A stretch of 64,000 bases of DNA, from contig NZ_JADQTO010000001.1 of NCBI RefSeq assembly GCF_015704865.1, forward strand, positions 516,959 through 580,958, given 5' to 3'. Under the pieces are notes generated by a model. That model searched no databases, was not told the origin of the DNA, and saw only the letters and a list, made by a program, of their open reading frames with translations. Positions 33,366 to 42,092 of this stretch are shown here, one piece after another (the stretch's first letter is position 1; every line of letters begins with the position of its first letter). Both the position numbers and the translations under genes were made by a program. This stretch comes from Actinoplanes aureus (GTDB lineage: Bacteria; Actinomycetota; Actinomycetes; Mycobacteriales; Micromonosporaceae).

Positions 33366-35113
33366 TCAAACTGCTTCGCGTGCACCTGCGGCCGTACCGG
33401 ACGGCGATCGTCCTGGTGGTGCTGTTCCAGTTCCTGCAGACGCTCGCGACGCTCTACCTGCCGGCGCTCAACGCCGACATCATCGACAACGGCGTGGTCA
33501 AGGGCGACACCGGCTATGTGATGCGGGTCGGCGCCGGCATGCTCGGCGTCACCGTGCTCCAGATCGCCGCGCAGGCCGTGGCGGTGTATTTCGGCGCCCG
33601 GACCGCCATGGCGGTCGGCCGCGACCTGCGTGCCTCGATCTTCGAGCGGGTGCAGACCTTCTCGGCGCGTGAGGTCGGGCAGTTCGGGGCGCCGTCCCTG
33701 ATCACCCGGACGACGAACGATGTGCAGCAGATCCAGATGCTGGTGCTGCTCACCTTCACGCTCATGGTGTCGGCGCCGATCATGTGCGTCGGCGGCGTCG
33801 TGCTGGCCCTGCGCGAGGACGTGCCGCTCTCCTCGCTGCTGCTGGTCATCGTGCCGGTGCTGATCGGTGTGGTGGGCCTGATCATCGCGCGGATGCGGCC
33901 GCTGTTCCGGCTCATGCAGGACCGTCTCGACCGGGTCAACCAGGTGATGCGCGAGCAGATCACCGGCATCCGCGTGATCCGCGCCTTCGTGCGCGACGAT
34001 CACGAGCGCGATCGGTACGGCGTGGCCAACGACGACCTGACCGACGTGTCGCTGCGAGTCGGCCGGATCATGGCGCTGATGTTCCCGACCGTGATGCTGA
34101 TCGTGAACATCTCCAGCGTCGCGGTGGTCTGGTTCGGCGGCCACCGGATCGACTCCGGCGGCATGCAGGTCGGCGAGCTGACCGCGTTCATCAGCTACCT
34201 CATGCAGATCCTCATGTCGATCATGATGGCGACGTTCATGTTCATGATGATTCCCCGCGCCGAGGTCTGTGCCGAGCGGATCAAAGAGGTGGTGGACACC
34301 GAGACCAGCGTGACGCCGCCTGCGGCGCCGATCACCACGCTGGCGCGCCACGGCGAGCTGGAGCTGCGCGACGTCGACTTCCGCTATCCAGGTGCCGAGG
34401 CCGCAGTGCTTTCGGGGGTACGGGTGAGAGCGCGCCCCGGTGAGGTCACAGCGATCATCGGCTCCACCGGTAGCGGGAAGACCACCCTGCTCAACCTGAT
34501 ACCCCGGCTCTTCGACGCGACCAGCGGCACGGTCCTGGTCGACGGCGTCGACGTCCGCGAGCTGGATCCGGATCTGCTCGCCCGCACGGTCGGCCTGGTG
34601 CCGCAGCGGCCGTACCTGTTCACCGGAACGATCGCCTCCAACCTGCGCTACGGCAACCCGGACGCCACCGACGAGGAGCTCTGGCAGGCCCTGGAGATCG
34701 CGCAGGCGAGGGACTTCGTCGAGCGGATGGAGGGACAGCTGGACGCACCGATCGCGCAGGGCGGCACGAACGTCTCCGGCGGCCAGCGACAGCGACTCGC
34801 CATCGCCCGGACGCTTGTCCACCGGCCGGAGATCTACCTCTTCGACGACTCGTTCTCGGCGCTCGACTACGCCACCGACGCCGCGCTGCGTGCCGCTCTC
34901 ACCGAGCACCTCACCGCGGACGGCGGCCAGGAGGCGACCGTCGTGATCGTGGCACAGCGGGTCAGCACGATCCGCGACGCCGACCGGATCATCGTGCTGG
35001 ACGACGGCAAGGTGGTCGGCACCGGCACGCACGACGAGCTCATGGAGACCGACCCGACGTACCGCGAGATCGTTCTCTCGCAGCTCACAGCAGAAGAGGC
35101 GGTTACCCGATGA
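33359..35113 (+). CDS. ABC exporter subunit A (heterodimer, degenerate Walker B)
   Basis: Multidrug-type ABC half-transporter, 584 aa: six membrane segments (~15-300) then an ATPase domain. Walker A is GSTGSGKT and the signature NVSGGQRQRL, but the Walker B end reads LFDD with D497 in place of the catalytic Glu. That pattern marks the degenerate-site subunit of TM287/288-type heterodimers. The frame is open to 32627; GTG at 33359 is chosen because it overlaps the TetR stop and starts the usual hydrophobic N-terminus. It overlaps the next gene by 4 bp (ATGA). Predicted to export drugs or lipids with subunit B. Confidence 0.92.
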   Translation: MLIKLLRVHLRPYRTAIVLVVLFQFLQTLATLYLPALNADIIDNGVVKGDTGYVMRVGAGMLGVTVLQIAAQAVAVYFGARTAMAVGRDLRASIFERVQTFSAREVGQFGAPSLITRTTNDVQQIQMLVLLTFTLMVSAPIMCVGGVVLALREDVPLSSLLLVIVPVLIGVVGLIIARMRPLFRLMQDRLDRVNQVMREQITGIRVIRAFVRDDHERDRYGVANDDLTDVSLRVGRIMALMFPTVMLIVNISSVAVVWFGGHRIDSGGMQVGELTAFISYLMQILMSIMMATFMFMMIPRAEVCAERIKEVVDTETSVTPPAAPITTLARHGELELRDVDFRYPGAEAAVLSGVRVRARPGEVTAIIGSTGSGKTTLLNLIPRLFDATSGTVLVDGVDVRELDPDLLARTVGLVPQRPYLFTGTIASNLRYGNPDATDEELWQALEIAQARDFVERMEGQLDAPIAQGGTNVSGGQRQRLAIARTLVHRPEIYLFDDSFSALDYATDAALRAALTEHLTADGGQEATVVIVAQRVSTIRDADRIIVLDDGKVVGTGTHDELMETDPTYREIVLSQLTAEEAVTR

Positions 35114-37065
35114 CTGCTCCGAACCGGCCGCCCCGGCCCATGGGTGGCCCGCCGGCCGCCCGGATGATGATGGCGGGCGGACCGCCGGAGAAACTCAAGG
35201 ATTTCAAGGGTTCCACGAAACGCCTCCTCGGCCTGCTGAAACCGCAGCGCGCCCTGGTCGGCGCGGTACTGCTCTTCGGTATCGCCAGCGTGACCCTGTC
35301 GGTGACCGGGCCGTACCTGCTCGGCAAGGCCACCGACGTGATCTTCAACGGCGTGATCGGCAGGATGCTGAGCGGAGACGTCACCAAGGACGAGGCGATC
35401 GCCGGGCTGCGCGCCCGCGGCGACGACGGCCTCGCCGACGTGCTCGCCGGGTCGGACGCCATTCCCGGCCAGGGCATCGACTTCACCCGGCTGGCGCACG
35501 TCCTCGCCTGGGTGGCGTTGATCTACCTGTTCGCCTGGGTGTTCGGCGTGCTCCAGGGCCGGATCACCGCCCGGGTCGTGCAGACCGCCGTCCTCGACCT
35601 GCGCAACCAGGTCGAGTCGAAGCTGGCCCGGCTGCCGCTCTCCTACTTCGACCAGCAGCCGCGCGGCGAGGTGCTGAGCCGGGCCACCAACGACACCGAC
35701 AACATCGCGCAGACCCTCCAGCAGACGTTCGCGCAGCTGGTCACGGCCCTGCTGATGATCGTCGGCGTACTCGGTGTGATGTTCTGGATCTCCCCGCTGC
35801 TCGCGCTGATCGCGCTGGTCACCGTGCCGGTGTCGATCTGGCTGACCACAGTGATCGGCAAGCGGTCCCAGCCGCAGTTCGTCGCCCAGTGGAAGACCAC
35901 CGGCCAGCTGAACGGCCACATCGAGGAGATGTTCACCGGCCACGCGCTGGTCAAGGTCTTCGGGCGGCAGCGGGAGGCAGCGGACACCTTCCGCGAGCAC
36001 AACGACAAGCTGTACGCGTCCAGCTTCCGGGCCCAGTTCATCTCCGGCCTGATCCAGCCGGCCATGATGTTCATCTCGAACGTCAACTACGTGCTGGTGG
36101 CGGTGGTCGGCGGACTGCGGGTGGCCTCCGGGACGCTGACGCTCGGCGAGGTGCAGGCGTTCATCCAGTACTCGCGGCAGTTCAGCCAACCGCTCACCCA
36201 GGTGGCCAGCATGGCCAACCTGGTGCAGTCCGGTGTGGCCTCGGCCGAGCGGGTGTTCGCCCTGCTGGACGCGCCGGAGCAGTCACCGGACCCGGCTCCG
36301 GTCTCGATGCCGCCGGTGCGTGGCCGCATCGAGTTCGAGAACGTGTCGTTCCGCTACACGCCGGACAAGCCGCTGATCGAGGACCTGTCGCTCAGCGTCC
36401 AGCCCGGGCAGACGGTCGCGATCGTCGGCCCGACCGGTGCGGGTAAGACGACGCTGGTCAACCTGCTGATGCGGTTCTACGACGTGACCGGTGGGCGGAT
36501 CACCCTGGACGGGGTGGACATCGCCACCATGCCGCGGGAGCAACTGCGCGAGGAGATCGGCATGGTGTTGCAGGACACCTGGCTGTTCGGCGGGACCATC
36601 GCGGAGAACCTCGCCTATGGAGCTGACGATTTCGATCGTGCCGCGGTCCTTCGCGCCGCCGAGGCCGCTCACGTGGACGGATTCGTGCGAACCCTCCCGG
36701 AGGGCTACGACACGAAGATCGATGAAGAGGGATCGAACGTCAGCGCGGGACAGAAGCAGCTGATCACGATCGCGCGGGCGTTCCTCGCCGAGCCGAGCAT
36801 CCTGATCCTGGACGAGGCGACCAGCTCGGTGGACACGCGTACCGAGGTGCTGATCCAGCGGGCGATGGGCAACCTGCGCACCGGGCGGACCAGCTTCGTC
36901 ATCGCGCACCGGCTCTCCACCATCCGCGACGCCGACGTGATCCTGGTGATGGAGAACGGCTCGATCGTCGAACAGGGCACCCACGACTCGCTGATCGCGG
37001 CGGACGGGGCGTACGCCCGCCTCTATTCGGCGCAGTTCGCGCAGGCTGTCGCCGAAGTGGACTGA
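35110..37065 (+). CDS. ABC exporter subunit B (heterodimer, catalytic Glu present)
   Basis: Partner half-transporter, 651 aa. The N-terminal ~35 residues are a Pro/Gly/Met-rich extension (GGPPAARMMMAGGPPEKL), followed by six membrane segments and an ATPase domain. Walker A is GPTGAGKT; Walker B ends LDEATSSVD with E569 intact; the signature is NVSAGQKQL, a weakened LSGGQ. Combined with subunit A, the site formed by A's Asp and B's SAGQ is degenerate, and the other site is canonical. The start overlaps the previous stop as ATGA. A perfect 10-bp terminator hairpin begins 4 nt after the stop. Confidence 0.93.
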   Translation: MTAPNRPPRPMGGPPAARMMMAGGPPEKLKDFKGSTKRLLGLLKPQRALVGAVLLFGIASVTLSVTGPYLLGKATDVIFNGVIGRMLSGDVTKDEAIAGLRARGDDGLADVLAGSDAIPGQGIDFTRLAHVLAWVALIYLFAWVFGVLQGRITARVVQTAVLDLRNQVESKLARLPLSYFDQQPRGEVLSRATNDTDNIAQTLQQTFAQLVTALLMIVGVLGVMFWISPLLALIALVTVPVSIWLTTVIGKRSQPQFVAQWKTTGQLNGHIEEMFTGHALVKVFGRQREAADTFREHNDKLYASSFRAQFISGLIQPAMMFISNVNYVLVAVVGGLRVASGTLTLGEVQAFIQYSRQFSQPLTQVASMANLVQSGVASAERVFALLDAPEQSPDPAPVSMPPVRGRIEFENVSFRYTPDKPLIEDLSLSVQPGQTVAIVGPTGAGKTTLVNLLMRFYDVTGGRITLDGVDIATMPREQLREEIGMVLQDTWLFGGTIAENLAYGADDFDRAAVLRAAEAAHVDGFVRTLPEGYDTKIDEEGSNVSAGQKQLITIARAFLAEPSILILDEATSSVDTRTEVLIQRAMGNLRTGRTSFVIAHRLSTIRDADVILVMENGSIVEQGTHDSLIAADGAYARLYSAQFAQAVAEVD

Positions 37066-40030
37066 GAAGGGGGCGGCCGGCGGGCCGCCCCCGTCTGCGT
37101 CGTGGTGGTACCGAGTTTATGGTGACCCGCTGCCCGGCGGGCCAGCCACTGGCCACGATGCCCGTGGTGGTGTTGCCACCCACCATGGCCCGCAGCGTCA
37201 GAGCCTTCTTGCTGGCGATGGTCACCGACTTGGCCCAGGAGCCGGTGGTGCCGGTCTTGCCGGTGTAGACGGTCTTCCAGGCGCCGCTGACGAAGCTCTG
37301 CACCGTGACCGCCGCGCCGGCCGCCTTCGGGTTACCGGTGACCGTGACGGCCATCCGGCCCTTGCTCGGCGAGGTGACGACCAGGCTCGGGTTCTGCTTG
37401 ACCCGGACGGTGATCTCTTCCGACCAGGCGTCGCCGGCCATCGTCGTGAACGTGTAGCCCTGCCCGATCCAGTGCGCGACCGAGTAGTTGCCGGACGCGT
37501 CGCTCTTGGCGGTCTTGAGCTTGACGCCCTTGGCCGTCGAGCCGAGCGCCTGACCCCACAGCTCGACGTTGCTGCTCGGGGCTGCCTTGCCGGTGATGGT
37601 GACCACGTTGCCGCCGGTCAGCGTGGTGGCCGAGGCCCTGATGGTCGGCGCGACCGGCTCCTCGCCGGGCTCCTCACCGGGCTCCTCGCCAGGCTCTTCG
37701 CCGGGCCCACCGGGTGTGGGCGTGGTGCCACCGTCGCTGAGCGCGATGGTGATCGAGCCACCGCTGACCGTGCCGGTGCCACCGAAGCCGGTGCCGCCGA
37801 CGCCGATCGACTCGGCCGGCTCGGCCTCGGTGTCGTCGGTGATCCGCACGCTGCCGATCGGGACCTCGGTGCCGTCGGCGGTGTCCCCGTCGATCTGCAC
37901 CGCGAACGACGACGGCGCGAAGTCGTTGTTGTCCGCCGCCCGGTTGCCGTTCGCCGCGAAGCCGCCGAGGGTCACGTTGAGCAGAGTCTGGTCCTCCGCC
38001 ACGTTCTTGACCGTGCCGGTCAGCGCGACGACGTCACCCTCCTTGGCCTGCACCGAGTTGACCGAGAGGACCGGCGCGTCGTCGTCGTTGGTGATGGTGA
38101 GGACGGCGGTCGTCGCCGCGCCGGTGGCGTGCGTCTCGGTGGTTCCGAGGGCGACGTTGTACTTCACCGTCTCATCGGCTTCGTAGACCTCGTCGCCGTT
38201 GACCAGCAGCAGGATGTAGGAAGACGTCTCGCCGGCGAGGATGGTGCCGCCCACACTGCCGATCTCGTCGAAGTCGTCCGAGCCCGCCCCAACCCCGGCC
38301 GCTGTGGCGGTCCCGGCCGCCGGTGACGGCGTCGGGACAGCAGTCCAGTCGACGTCCTCCGAGCTGGGGTTGGAGAGCTTCACCTCGAACAGCGCGGCCG
38401 AGGGGCCGTCGCCCTCCGGCGCCGAGATGGCGCTGCGGGTGACGCTGAAGGTCGGCTTGTCGTCGTCGTCGGTGATGGTGATGAGGTTGTCGCCGAGCGA
38501 CTTACCGGCCTGCAACCGGTTCACGTTGACGTCGGTGAGGGAGATGGTGAACGTCTCCGAGGCACCCTCGTCCACGTTGTCACCCAGCACGTCGACGGTG
38601 AAGGTCTTCTCCAGCTCGCCCGGCTTGAAGACGAGGTCGCGCGACGCGTGCGCGGCGACGGCGGTGAAGTCCTCGGCCGCGGTAGCCGTTCCGGCGCCCT
38701 CGGCGACGGCGTAGCGGATCGTCTGCTCCTGCCCGGAGGCCTTGGTCAACCGGACGGTGAAGGTGCGCGACTTGGTCGCGGTGGGACCGCCCTCGGTGAC
38801 CGCGGTGGGCACGAGCTCCACCTGCGGGCCGGCCACGGTGCCGCTGTCCGAGATGGAACCGTTCCGCCGCACCGTCGCGTGCAGCGTGGCGTTCAGCGGG
38901 TTGGAGAGCAGGACGGAAAGCTCTTCCGTCGCCTCGTCCGCGCTGTCGGTGAGGGTGGTGACGGAGACCGGGGCCGACGGGGTGGTCTGCCCGGCGGCGA
39001 AGGTGACCGTGCCGTTGGTGACCGCCGTGTAGTCCGAGCCGGCGGTCGCGGCACCGTTGCTGCCGGACGGCGTCGCCGTCGCGGTGTTCCAGGTGGCGGT
39101 GACCGCCTTCTCCGAACCGTGGTCGAGAGTCACCGGGAAGACCAGGCTTCCGCCCTCGGTGGCCGCCGACGAGGGAGTGGCGATGCTCATGACCGGAACC
39201 GTGTCGTCGTCCAGGATGTTGACCTTGACCGATGCGGTTCCCGTGACGTTGGTGCCGGTCAAGGACTTGACCCAGAAGCTCTGGATCTCATCCTCGTCCA
39301 GCGTGTCGGCGCTGATCGGGATGGTCGCCGTGCCGGTGGTCGTGCCGGTGATGGAGATGGCGGTGCTGGTGGCGGTGTAGTCCTGACCCGCCTTGGCCGT
39401 GTCGTCCTCGGTGTAGATCGGGATGTTGACGGTTTCGGCCGGCGTCGCGGAGAGGGTCGCGGTGATGGTCGCGGTGCCCGCCGCCTCATTGATCGTCGAG
39501 GACGACGCGCTCAGGATGACGGTCGGGTTGTCGTCGTCGACAATCGTGCCGGCGACCACATTCGCGGCGGCAGTGGTGACCACACCGGAACCGGTGAGAG
39601 TCACGTTGAAGGTCTCGTTGGCCTCGTCGACGGAGTCACCGACGGTCGATACCGAGATCGTCCGGGTCTGTGCGGTGGTCGCACTGGTGGCCGGGAACGT
39701 CACGGTCCCGGCGGTTACGGACGTGTAGTCGGTGGTGCCGGTCGCCGACCCCCCGCCGGTCGACCAGCTGAGCGTCACCTCACCCAGCGCCGTCCCACCG
39801 GTGTTCACCCGAGTGATCGTGAAGATGACGGCCTGGCCCTCAGTGGCGGTCGCAGCCGCGATGGTGACGTCGCCGTCAGCGGCCATGGCCGGAGACGAGA
39901 CGAGCACGACGGGCACCAGGCCGACGATGCCGGCGGCGACGGTGGACAGAATCCTCCGGATGGACTTCCTGCCACGCAGCGCGAACGGAACCGAGCCGCT
40001 CTTGGCCGCATGGGCTTCTTGATAGCGCAT
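36899..40030 (-). CDS. Large secreted Calx-beta repeat protein (possible 3' frameshift)
   Basis: Predicted surface or matrix adhesin, 1043 aa in the open frame. Signal peptide: basic start, hydrophobic core ~28-45, ending PAMAA. Six or seven Calx-beta domains follow, many ending in Asp-rich metal sites (IVDDDN, ILDDDT, ITDDDD, ITNDDD). A 16-residue Glu/Pro/Gly linker then leads to two Ig-like C-terminal modules. AAGGAG precedes the ATG, and a cyclic-di-GMP-I-type riboswitch lies just upstream. The last ~70 residues are Arg/Pro-rich and antisense to the ABC subunit B gene, running through the shared terminator. A +1 shift near 37140 would end at TAA (37117-37119), giving GSGSP as C-terminus; the true end is therefore probably about 37117. 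Confidence 0.8.
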   Translation of the reverse strand: MRYQEAHAAKSGSVPFALRGRKSIRRILSTVAAGIVGLVPVVLVSSPAMAADGDVTIAAATATEGQAVIFTITRVNTGGTALGEVTLSWSTGGGSATGTTDYTSVTAGTVTFPATSATTAQTRTISVSTVGDSVDEANETFNVTLTGSGVVTTAAANVVAGTIVDDDNPTVILSASSSTINEAAGTATITATLSATPAETVNIPIYTEDDTAKAGQDYTATSTAISITGTTTGTATIPISADTLDEDEIQSFWVKSLTGTNVTGTASVKVNILDDDTVPVMSIATPSSAATEGGSLVFPVTLDHGSEKAVTATWNTATATPSGSNGAATAGSDYTAVTNGTVTFAAGQTTPSAPVSVTTLTDSADEATEELSVLLSNPLNATLHATVRRNGSISDSGTVAGPQVELVPTAVTEGGPTATKSRTFTVRLTKASGQEQTIRYAVAEGAGTATAAEDFTAVAAHASRDLVFKPGELEKTFTVDVLGDNVDEGASETFTISLTDVNVNRLQAGKSLGDNLITITDDDDKPTFSVTRSAISAPEGDGPSAALFEVKLSNPSSEDVDWTAVPTPSPAAGTATAAGVGAGSDDFDEIGSVGGTILAGETSSYILLLVNGDEVYEADETVKYNVALGTTETHATGAATTAVLTITNDDDAPVLSVNSVQAKEGDVVALTGTVKNVAEDQTLLNVTLGGFAANGNRAADNNDFAPSSFAVQIDGDTADGTEVPIGSVRITDDTEAEPAESIGVGGTGFGGTGTVSGGSITIALSDGGTTPTPGGPGEEPGEEPGEEPGEEPVAPTIRASATTLTGGNVVTITGKAAPSSNVELWGQALGSTAKGVKLKTAKSDASGNYSVAHWIGQGYTFTTMAGDAWSEEITVRVKQNPSLVVTSPSKGRMAVTVTGNPKAAGAAVTVQSFVSGAWKTVYTGKTGTTGSWAKSVTIASKKALTLRAMVGGNTTTGIVASGWPAGQRVTINSVPPRRRRGRPAGRPLLSPLRRQPARTAPNRGGRTPRPPRSASRGCPVRRSSRSPSPGSRRRRGWWRAGAR
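37069..37092. terminator. Strong bidirectional terminator hairpin
   Basis: GGGGGCGGCC (37069-37078) and GGCCGCCCCC (37083-37092) pair perfectly over 10 bp with a GGCG loop. It follows the ABC subunit B stop by 3 nt and would equally serve the convergent Calx-beta gene if that gene ends near 37117. Confidence 0.85.
37656..37703 (-). repeat. Four 12-bp tandem repeats encoding a (EEPG)4-like linker
   Basis: GGCTCCTCGCCG and three near-identical copies lie head to tail; on the minus strand they encode four Gly-Glu-Glu-Pro units between the Calx-beta array and the C-terminal modules. Copy number could change by slippage in frame, altering linker length. Confidence 0.85.
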
Positions 40031-40047
40031 GTGTTTCTTTCTCCTTC

Positions 40048-40131
40048 GGCGGCTGGGCTACCTCCGTTCGGGGAGGCCCCTAGCTTTGCGTCCCCGCCTC
40101 GCAGCGGGTTTGCCTGTTCGGGTACCGCGCC
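40048..40131 (-). ncRNA. Candidate cyclic-di-GMP-I (GEMM) riboswitch
   Basis: Read on the minus strand, this leader contains ACAGGCAAACC, then a 6-bp stem CCCGCT/GGCGGG closed by a GCGA tetraloop, then GGGACGCAAAGC, a GGGGCCT segment, a CCTCC/GGAGG stem and finally GGTAGCC. The order and spacing match the class I cyclic-di-GMP aptamer as I know it (GGCAAACC, GNRA-capped stem, GGACGCAAAGC, GGTAGC). The aptamer ends about 5 nt before AAGGAG and 18 nt before the ATG of the Calx-beta gene, so it could control translation by access to the Shine-Dalgarno. Surface adhesins are common targets. The outer P1 stem is less clear here. Confidence 0.75.
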
Positions 40132-40347
40132 TACAGGGCGCTCTTGCACCGGGTAAGAACCGGGTTGAGCAGCGCAAACACTGGACCTCAAAGTCCGGCC
40201 TGACGCCGCGCCATCCGTAATCTAACTCGCGTTCTATCCCCTTAACGGCGGAACGCTTTTTTCGGGGTAAATCCCTTGTAGCTACGTCGAAACGGCGCAG
40301 GGTGGCCCGTTCCGGCCGCCCGCACCATGTATCCCCGTCGATCAGGC
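40132..40347 (-). promoter_or_regulatory. Leader/promoter region upstream of the riboswitch
   Basis: This 216-bp gap is the least GC-rich in the window (A/T-rich between about 40215 and 40285) and separates the riboswitch from the response regulator gene. On the minus strand it includes GTTAAGGGGATAGAAC, a possible -10 area, and GGAC/GTCC hairpin arms near 40180-40200. No open frame with coding character is visible. It probably holds the promoter of the Calx-beta transcript and the end of the two-component operon. Confidence 0.4.
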
Positions 40348-40965
40348 CTAGAGAAGGCCGTGCCGCATCGCGGTGGTGACGGCCGCCGTACGGTCGGCCA
40401 CGTCGAGCTTGTTGAACGCCCGGAGCAGGTGCGTCTTGACCGTCGCCTCGCTGATGAACAGCCGCTTGCCGATGTCCGCGTTGGTCAGACCGGCGGCCAC
40501 CAGCCGCAGCACCTCGGTCTCGCGCGCCGACAGCGCCGGTGGCGCCGGACTGCGTACCTGCCGCACCAGTGTCGATGCGACGCTCGGCGCCAGCACCGTC
40601 TCGCCCCGCGCGGCGGCGCGCACCGCGTCCGCCAGCTCCGCCGGTGACGCGTCCTTCAACAGATAGCCGGACGCTCCGGCCTCGATGGCGCGCAGGATGT
40701 CCCGATCCGACTCGTACGTGGTCAGCACCATCACTCTGATCCCGGAGGAACTCGACAGGATCCGGGCCGTGGCGTCCACCCCGTCGCCACCGGGCATCCG
40801 CAGGTCCATCAGCACGATGTCGGGCCGCTCGGCCAGGGCGAGTTCGACGCCCTCGACCCCGGAGGACGCCTCGCCGATCACCGTCAGATCCGGCTCGGCG
40901 TCGAGCATGCCGCGCAGCCCCATCCGCACCACCGGGTGATCGTCGACGAGCAGGATGCGGATCAC
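40348..40965 (-). CDS. NarL/LuxR-type response regulator
   Basis: DNA-binding response regulator, 205 aa. Receiver domain with acidic pair D8-D9 and phospho-acceptor D54 (VLMDLRMPGGDG); C-terminal LuxR helix-turn-helix (LSARETEVLRLVAAGLTNADIGKRLFISEATVKTHL is present across ~140-175). It overlaps the histidine kinase stop by 4 bp. Together with the ABC-2 genes upstream it probably regulates its own exporter, a common arrangement in Gram-positive bacteria. Confidence 0.94.
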   Translation of the reverse strand: MIRILLVDDHPVVRMGLRGMLDAEPDLTVIGEASSGVEGVELALAERPDIVLMDLRMPGGDGVDATARILSSSSGIRVMVLTTYESDRDILRAIEAGASGYLLKDASPAELADAVRAAARGETVLAPSVASTLVRQVRSPAPPALSARETEVLRLVAAGLTNADIGKRLFISEATVKTHLLRAFNKLDVADRTAAVTTAMRHGLL

Positions 40966-42092
40966 GCGGGGATCTCCAGTTCGATGGTCGTACCGGACTC
41001 CGTGGAGCTGTGCACGGTCAGCGTCCCGCCGACCTGCGAGGCGCGGGAGCGCATGCCCGGCAGGCCGAAGCCACCGTTGATCGCCGGGTCGAATCCCCGC
41101 CCGTCGTCGCGGATCACCAGCCGCACCGACGACGGCGCGTAGGCGAGCAGCACCGCGACCTCGGAGGCGTCCGCATGCCGCCGCACGTTCGTCAGCGCCT
41201 CCTGCGCCGCCCGCAACAGCACCACCTCGACCCGCGTCGGCAGGTCACGCGGGTCGCCGGTGATACGCACGGCAGTTGGCACCCCGGTTTCCTCCGAGAA
41301 GCGGGCGCTCTGGCGGCGTACCGCCTCGGGCAGTGAAGAGGAAGCCAATGCCGACGGTGACAGAGCCGCGACGATGGCGCGGGATTCGGCCAGGTTCTCT
41401 TTTGCGGTGCGCACCGCGAGCGCCAGCCGCTCGTCGCGAAGCGCCGGGTCGGCGGCCTGGATCAGCGTGATGATGCTGGTGAAGCCCTGCGCGAGGGTGT
41501 CGTGGATCTCGCCGGCCAGGCGGGTCCGCTCCTGTGCGACGCCGGCCTCGTGGGAGAGCCGGGCCAGTTCGGCGCGGCTCGCCTCCAGTTCGGCGATGAG
41601 CTGAGCCCGCTGCTCGCTCTGCTCCGCCATCTTGGTGATCCAGACGCCGATGCAGATGCCGGCGGCGGTGGAGATGGCCGCGATCACCAGGTCGATCGCG
41701 AGGCCGCCCGGGTCCGCCCGGAGCTCCAGCAGGACCGGGACCAGGTTGGCGACCAGCACCAGGCCGATGGCCGTGCGCAGCGGGACCAGCATGAAGAACA
41801 CCGGGATGACCATGAACAGCAGCCAGGTGGTCAGCGGCACGCAGGCGACTGCCGTACCGAAGAGCAGCAGGTGGGCGAGGCTCACCAGCAGCGACGGCGT
41901 GCCTTGCTCGTCTCGGGTGATCAGCGGGCGGGCGACGACGCCGTACAGCACGGCCATGCCGATGATCGCGCCGACGGCGACCGCCCGGCGTCCGGGCGGA
42001 TACCAGTCCGCCGAGATGGCCGCGGCCGCCACCGCGACCGCGACCACCACGAAGTACATGTCCCACAGGCGCAGGGACGGAGGGGAGCTCAT
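40962..42092 (-). CDS. NarL-type sensor histidine kinase
   Basis: Membrane histidine kinase, 376 aa. Five to six hydrophobic segments occupy residues ~10-150, with short loops and no extracellular domain, as in intramembrane-sensing or LiaS/DesK-like kinases. The HisKA_3 motif is AGEIHDTLAQGF and the C-terminal HATPase has VIRDDGRGFDP and GFGLPGMRSR. The start at 42092 overlaps the ABC permease stop by 4 bp (ATGA), and the stop overlaps the response regulator start by 4 bp. Longer open frame upstream is antisense-like and rejected. Confidence 0.92.
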   Translation of the reverse strand: MSSPPSLRLWDMYFVVVAVAVAAAAISADWYPPGRRAVAVGAIIGMAVLYGVVARPLITRDEQGTPSLLVSLAHLLLFGTAVACVPLTTWLLFMVIPVFFMLVPLRTAIGLVLVANLVPVLLELRADPGGLAIDLVIAAISTAAGICIGVWITKMAEQSEQRAQLIAELEASRAELARLSHEAGVAQERTRLAGEIHDTLAQGFTSIITLIQAADPALRDERLALAVRTAKENLAESRAIVAALSPSALASSSLPEAVRRQSARFSEETGVPTAVRITGDPRDLPTRVEVVLLRAAQEALTNVRRHADASEVAVLLAYAPSSVRLVIRDDGRGFDPAINGGFGLPGMRSRASQVGGTLTVHSSTESGTTIELEIPA

